Shown: in pieces, positions 42,536 through 44,156 of the stretch
Numbering within the stretch: the stretch's first letter is position 1
Layout of the letters: each line of letters opens with the position of its first letter
NCBI GenBank assembly: GCA_013911165.1
Contig: JACETR010000016.1
Coordinates: 1 to 44,156 of the forward strand
Origin: Planctomycetota bacterium
GTDB lineage: Bacteria; Planctomycetota; UBA8108; UBA1146
Length of the DNA stretch: 44,156 nucleotides
Reading direction: 5' to 3'
Translations under genes and position numbers: made by a program
Notes under the pieces: model-generated
Seen by the model: only the letters and a program-made list of their open reading frames with translations
Told to the model about the DNA's origin: nothing
Databases searched by the model: none

Positions 42536-43498
42536 TTATTGGGCAGCTCCGCTGCTTGCACTCGACTTGGCAACAAAGGCGTCAAAGTCTTTCAGGCTCT
42601 GCGAGTAGTCAGAATCTGGAAGAGGCACATATCCTACCTCAGAAACGAGTTGGGGAGCATTCTTCAGGTAGAATTTTACAAACTCCTGAACTTCCTTGCG
42701 GACTGCTGCAGCACTGCTGACGTAAATGAAGATCGGTCTGGAGAGGGGCTTGTAAGTGCCGTTATTGATCGTCGTCTCATCAGGAGTGACGGCGCTCTCG
42801 CCCTTGTAGCTGACAGGAACAATCTTCAGTTTTTCGGCATTTTCCTTGTAGTAAACGTATCCGAAGAAGGCCAGAGAATCTTTGTCTCCGGAAACTCCTT
42901 TGACCAGAACATTGTCATCCTCACTCTGCATGTAATCGGATCTGCAAAGCTGCTCTTCGCCGTTGACGACTTTGGTGAAGTAGTCAAAGGTTCCGCTGTC
43001 AGAACCTGCTCCAAACAGCACAATGTCACGATCGGGCCATCCAGCACGAACCTGACTCCAGTTGCTGACGGCGGATTCCGGGTGCCAGATCTTGTTCAGC
43101 TCTTCGACGGTAATGGCATCGACAAAGTCATTGTCGGGGTGGGTGACCACCGAAAGACCGTCGTAGGCCACCGCAATCTCGATGTAATCGATCCCGTACT
43201 CAACGCACTTGGCTTTTTCCTTGTCCTTGATCGGACGGGAGGCGTCATTGATGTCGATTTCGCCGATGGTGAACTTTTTGAATCCTCCACCGGTTCCCGA
43301 GACACCCACGGGTACATTCATGTTGGGGTGCAGGTTCTGAAACTCCTCGGCAATCGCCATGGTAATGGGGAAGACAGTGCTGGATCCGTCGACCCTGACG
43401 GTTCCCGACAAACCCTCTTTGGAGTTAGTGCCTTCACTGGTGCAACCAGCAAGAATGAAAACTGCAACGAGAAGCGACGCAATTCCTTTGTTATTCAT
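42536..43498 (-). CDS. pstS: Phosphate-binding lipoprotein PstS
   Basis: 320 residues. A lipoprotein signal with lipobox LAGC (Cys19) is followed by the PstS family fold: RVDGSSTVFPITMAIAEEF, VSGTGGGFKKFTIGEIDINDASRPI (phosphate-binding loops), GAGSDSGTFDYFTK, and KPLSRPIFIYVSS. It binds phosphate outside the inner membrane and delivers it to PstCA. AGGA lies seven bases before the ATG. It is the first gene of the pst block proper, 86 bp after the porin gene. Confidence 0.97.
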   Translation of the reverse strand: MNNKGIASLLVAVFILAGCTSEGTNSKEGLSGTVRVDGSSTVFPITMAIAEEFQNLHPNMNVPVGVSGTGGGFKKFTIGEIDINDASRPIKDKEKAKCVEYGIDYIEIAVAYDGLSVVTHPDNDFVDAITVEELNKIWHPESAVSNWSQVRAGWPDRDIVLFGAGSDSGTFDYFTKVVNGEEQLCRSDYMQSEDDNVLVKGVSGDKDSLAFFGYVYYKENAEKLKIVPVSYKGESAVTPDETTINNGTYKPLSRPIFIYVSSAAAVRKEVQEFVKFYLKNAPQLVSEVGYVPLPDSDYSQSLKDFDAFVAKSSASSGAAQ

Positions 43499-43584
43499 TT
43501 GTAAATCCTTTTCTATATTTTCGGCAAACTGCCAACATTTAGATGCAGTTGCAAACTGAAACGTCTCAATCAGAAGAATCTTAA
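43499..43584 (-). other. Porin-pstS spacer with imperfect inverted repeat
   Basis: The 86-bp spacer holds GCAAACTGC (43524-43532) and GCAGTTGC (43545-43552), an imperfect hairpin that could attenuate expression between porin and pstS. I see no clear Pho-box direct repeats. A direct repeat TTCTGATT occurs twice just after the porin stop on the minus strand. Confidence 0.35.
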
Positions 43585-44156
43585 TCAGAAATTCACAGCG
43601 AAACGGGTGACGAAACTGGTGACATCATTGCCATAGCCTTCTCCCGGCGATGCATTGGTCAGGTTGAACATGATTCGGGAGTTCGGATTCAGGTACCAGT
43701 TGAGACCGACGGTGACCGCTTCCGCCTCTTCGCCGGCGGTCATTTCTTCCAGGTCGATTTCGCTGATGCGGACTGCCAGTTCGAGAGCTCCCGATCCAGC
43801 GTCATCCTGATTGTTGGCCGGCTTGACGCGGCTGAAGACTCCCGACGAAGCCTTGTAGGGGCGACTTTCGCCGGTGAGGAAGTAACTGGCCATGAGGTAC
43901 CAGGCGGTGGCCTCTGCAGTGTCGAGGGAGGACTGAACCATTTCGGCCTGCAGTGACAGAGGGCCCTGACTGTAGGCGGCTTCGAATCCCAGCAGGTCGA
44001 CCTGCTCGCTGGCGATACTGGCGTCCACAATATCTGCACCAAGGCTGGAAAGAGCGTTAGCGTCGTAGGAGATCGTTGCTCCCGGGTTTTTCCTCGAACT
44101 GAAGCCGACTCCCAAATGAAGAACGGTTCCATCCTTTTCATTGATGGGAGCCAGGG
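43585..44156 (-). CDS. Outer-membrane porin of the OprO/OprP type, C-terminal part (cut by window edge)
   Basis: The frame is open to the window edge and reads (L)APINEKDGTVLHLGVGF and on, so the start lies outside. About 190 residues are visible, with alternating beta strands (LLGFEAAYSQGPLSLQAEMVQ, WYLMASYFLTGES, VTVGLNWYLNPNSRIMFNL) and a C-terminal strand ending FVTRFAVNF, the aromatic end needed for barrel assembly. This matches the phosphate-selective porin O/P family, whose members admit phosphate through the outer membrane. The position directly upstream of pstS supports that role. Confidence 0.85.
   Translation of the reverse strand, partial: LAPINEKDGTVLHLGVGFSSRKNPGATISYDANALSSLGADIVDASIASEQVDLLGFEAAYSQGPLSLQAEMVQSSLDTAEATAWYLMASYFLTGESRPYKASSGVFSRVKPANNQDDAGSGALELAVRISEIDLEEMTAGEEAEAVTVGLNWYLNPNSRIMFNLTNASPGEGYGNDVTSFVTRFAVNF

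Noticed and set aside
42539..43504. 321-codon plus-strand ORF
   Set aside because: Exact antisense shadow of pstS, whose family motifs are intact.

Overview
The window looks like chromosomal DNA from a planctomycete (phylum Planctomycetota, PVC group), probably a free-living aquatic one. This is an inference. It rests on the many large exported proteins with FN3-like, PKD, lamin-tail, FG-GAP/VCBS and Asp/Asn-rich calcium-type repeats, six of which end in the same dockerin-like tail (F-x-R-G-D-x-N-x-D-G ... I-x-D ... C-x-D-A-x-D-x-N-D-D-G ... LF-x-G). It also rests on a dockerin-tagged di-haem cytochrome c peroxidase and a large MoxR/DUF58/VWA operon.

Layout. 1-4.6 kb (minus): the first 357 codons of a HAMP sensor histidine kinase, directly downstream of a beta-helix lipoprotein gene, and a second lipoprotein. 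5-14 kb: three secreted dockerin-tagged proteins, namely a giant subtilase (+), a carboxypeptidase-regulatory-like repeat protein (-) and an endonuclease I-family nuclease (+). 14-22.8 kb (minus): a tightly coupled five-gene operon, TM protein > MoxR ATPase > 958-aa exported protein of unknown function > DUF58 > BatA/VWA protein. 23.2-23.7 kb: a possible small protein and tRNA-Pro(TGG), with back-to-back terminators after it. 23.8-34.1 kb: a 1517-aa Cys/Asp repeat protein (-), an ASPIC/FG-GAP lipoprotein (-), the cytochrome c peroxidase (+) and a cohesin-like/dockerin repeat protein (+). 34.2-37.7 kb: an ATP-grasp ligase (-), a DEAD-box RNA helicase (-), pdxH (+) and tRNA-Arg(TCT). 37.8-39.1 kb: an FG-GAP/VCBS gene interrupted by one in-frame TGA. 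39.1-44.2 kb (minus): a phosphate locus in the order porin-pstS-pstC-pstA-pstB-phoU.

The most interesting observation is the VCBS gene at 37820-39103. Its two halves are in the same frame, separated only by TGA at 38204-38206. The TGA is followed directly by a Cys codon, and 20 nt later by a perfect 6-bp hairpin with a GTT loop, a geometry close to a bacterial SECIS element. I read it as a candidate selenoprotein (Sec129-Cys130) rather than two ORFs or a plain pseudogene. A second in-frame stop (TAA at 39759-39761) cuts the expected N-terminus of phoU. It has no such explanation and looks like a mutation or a sequence error, so the base calls in this 1.6-kb stretch deserve checking.

How the genes may work together (inference): the dockerin-tagged protease, nuclease, peroxidase and repeat proteins share a C-terminal module that could sort or attach them at the cell surface, and one of them also carries a cohesin-like N-terminal domain. 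The pst genes form a standard high-affinity phosphate uptake system fed by an outer-membrane porin.
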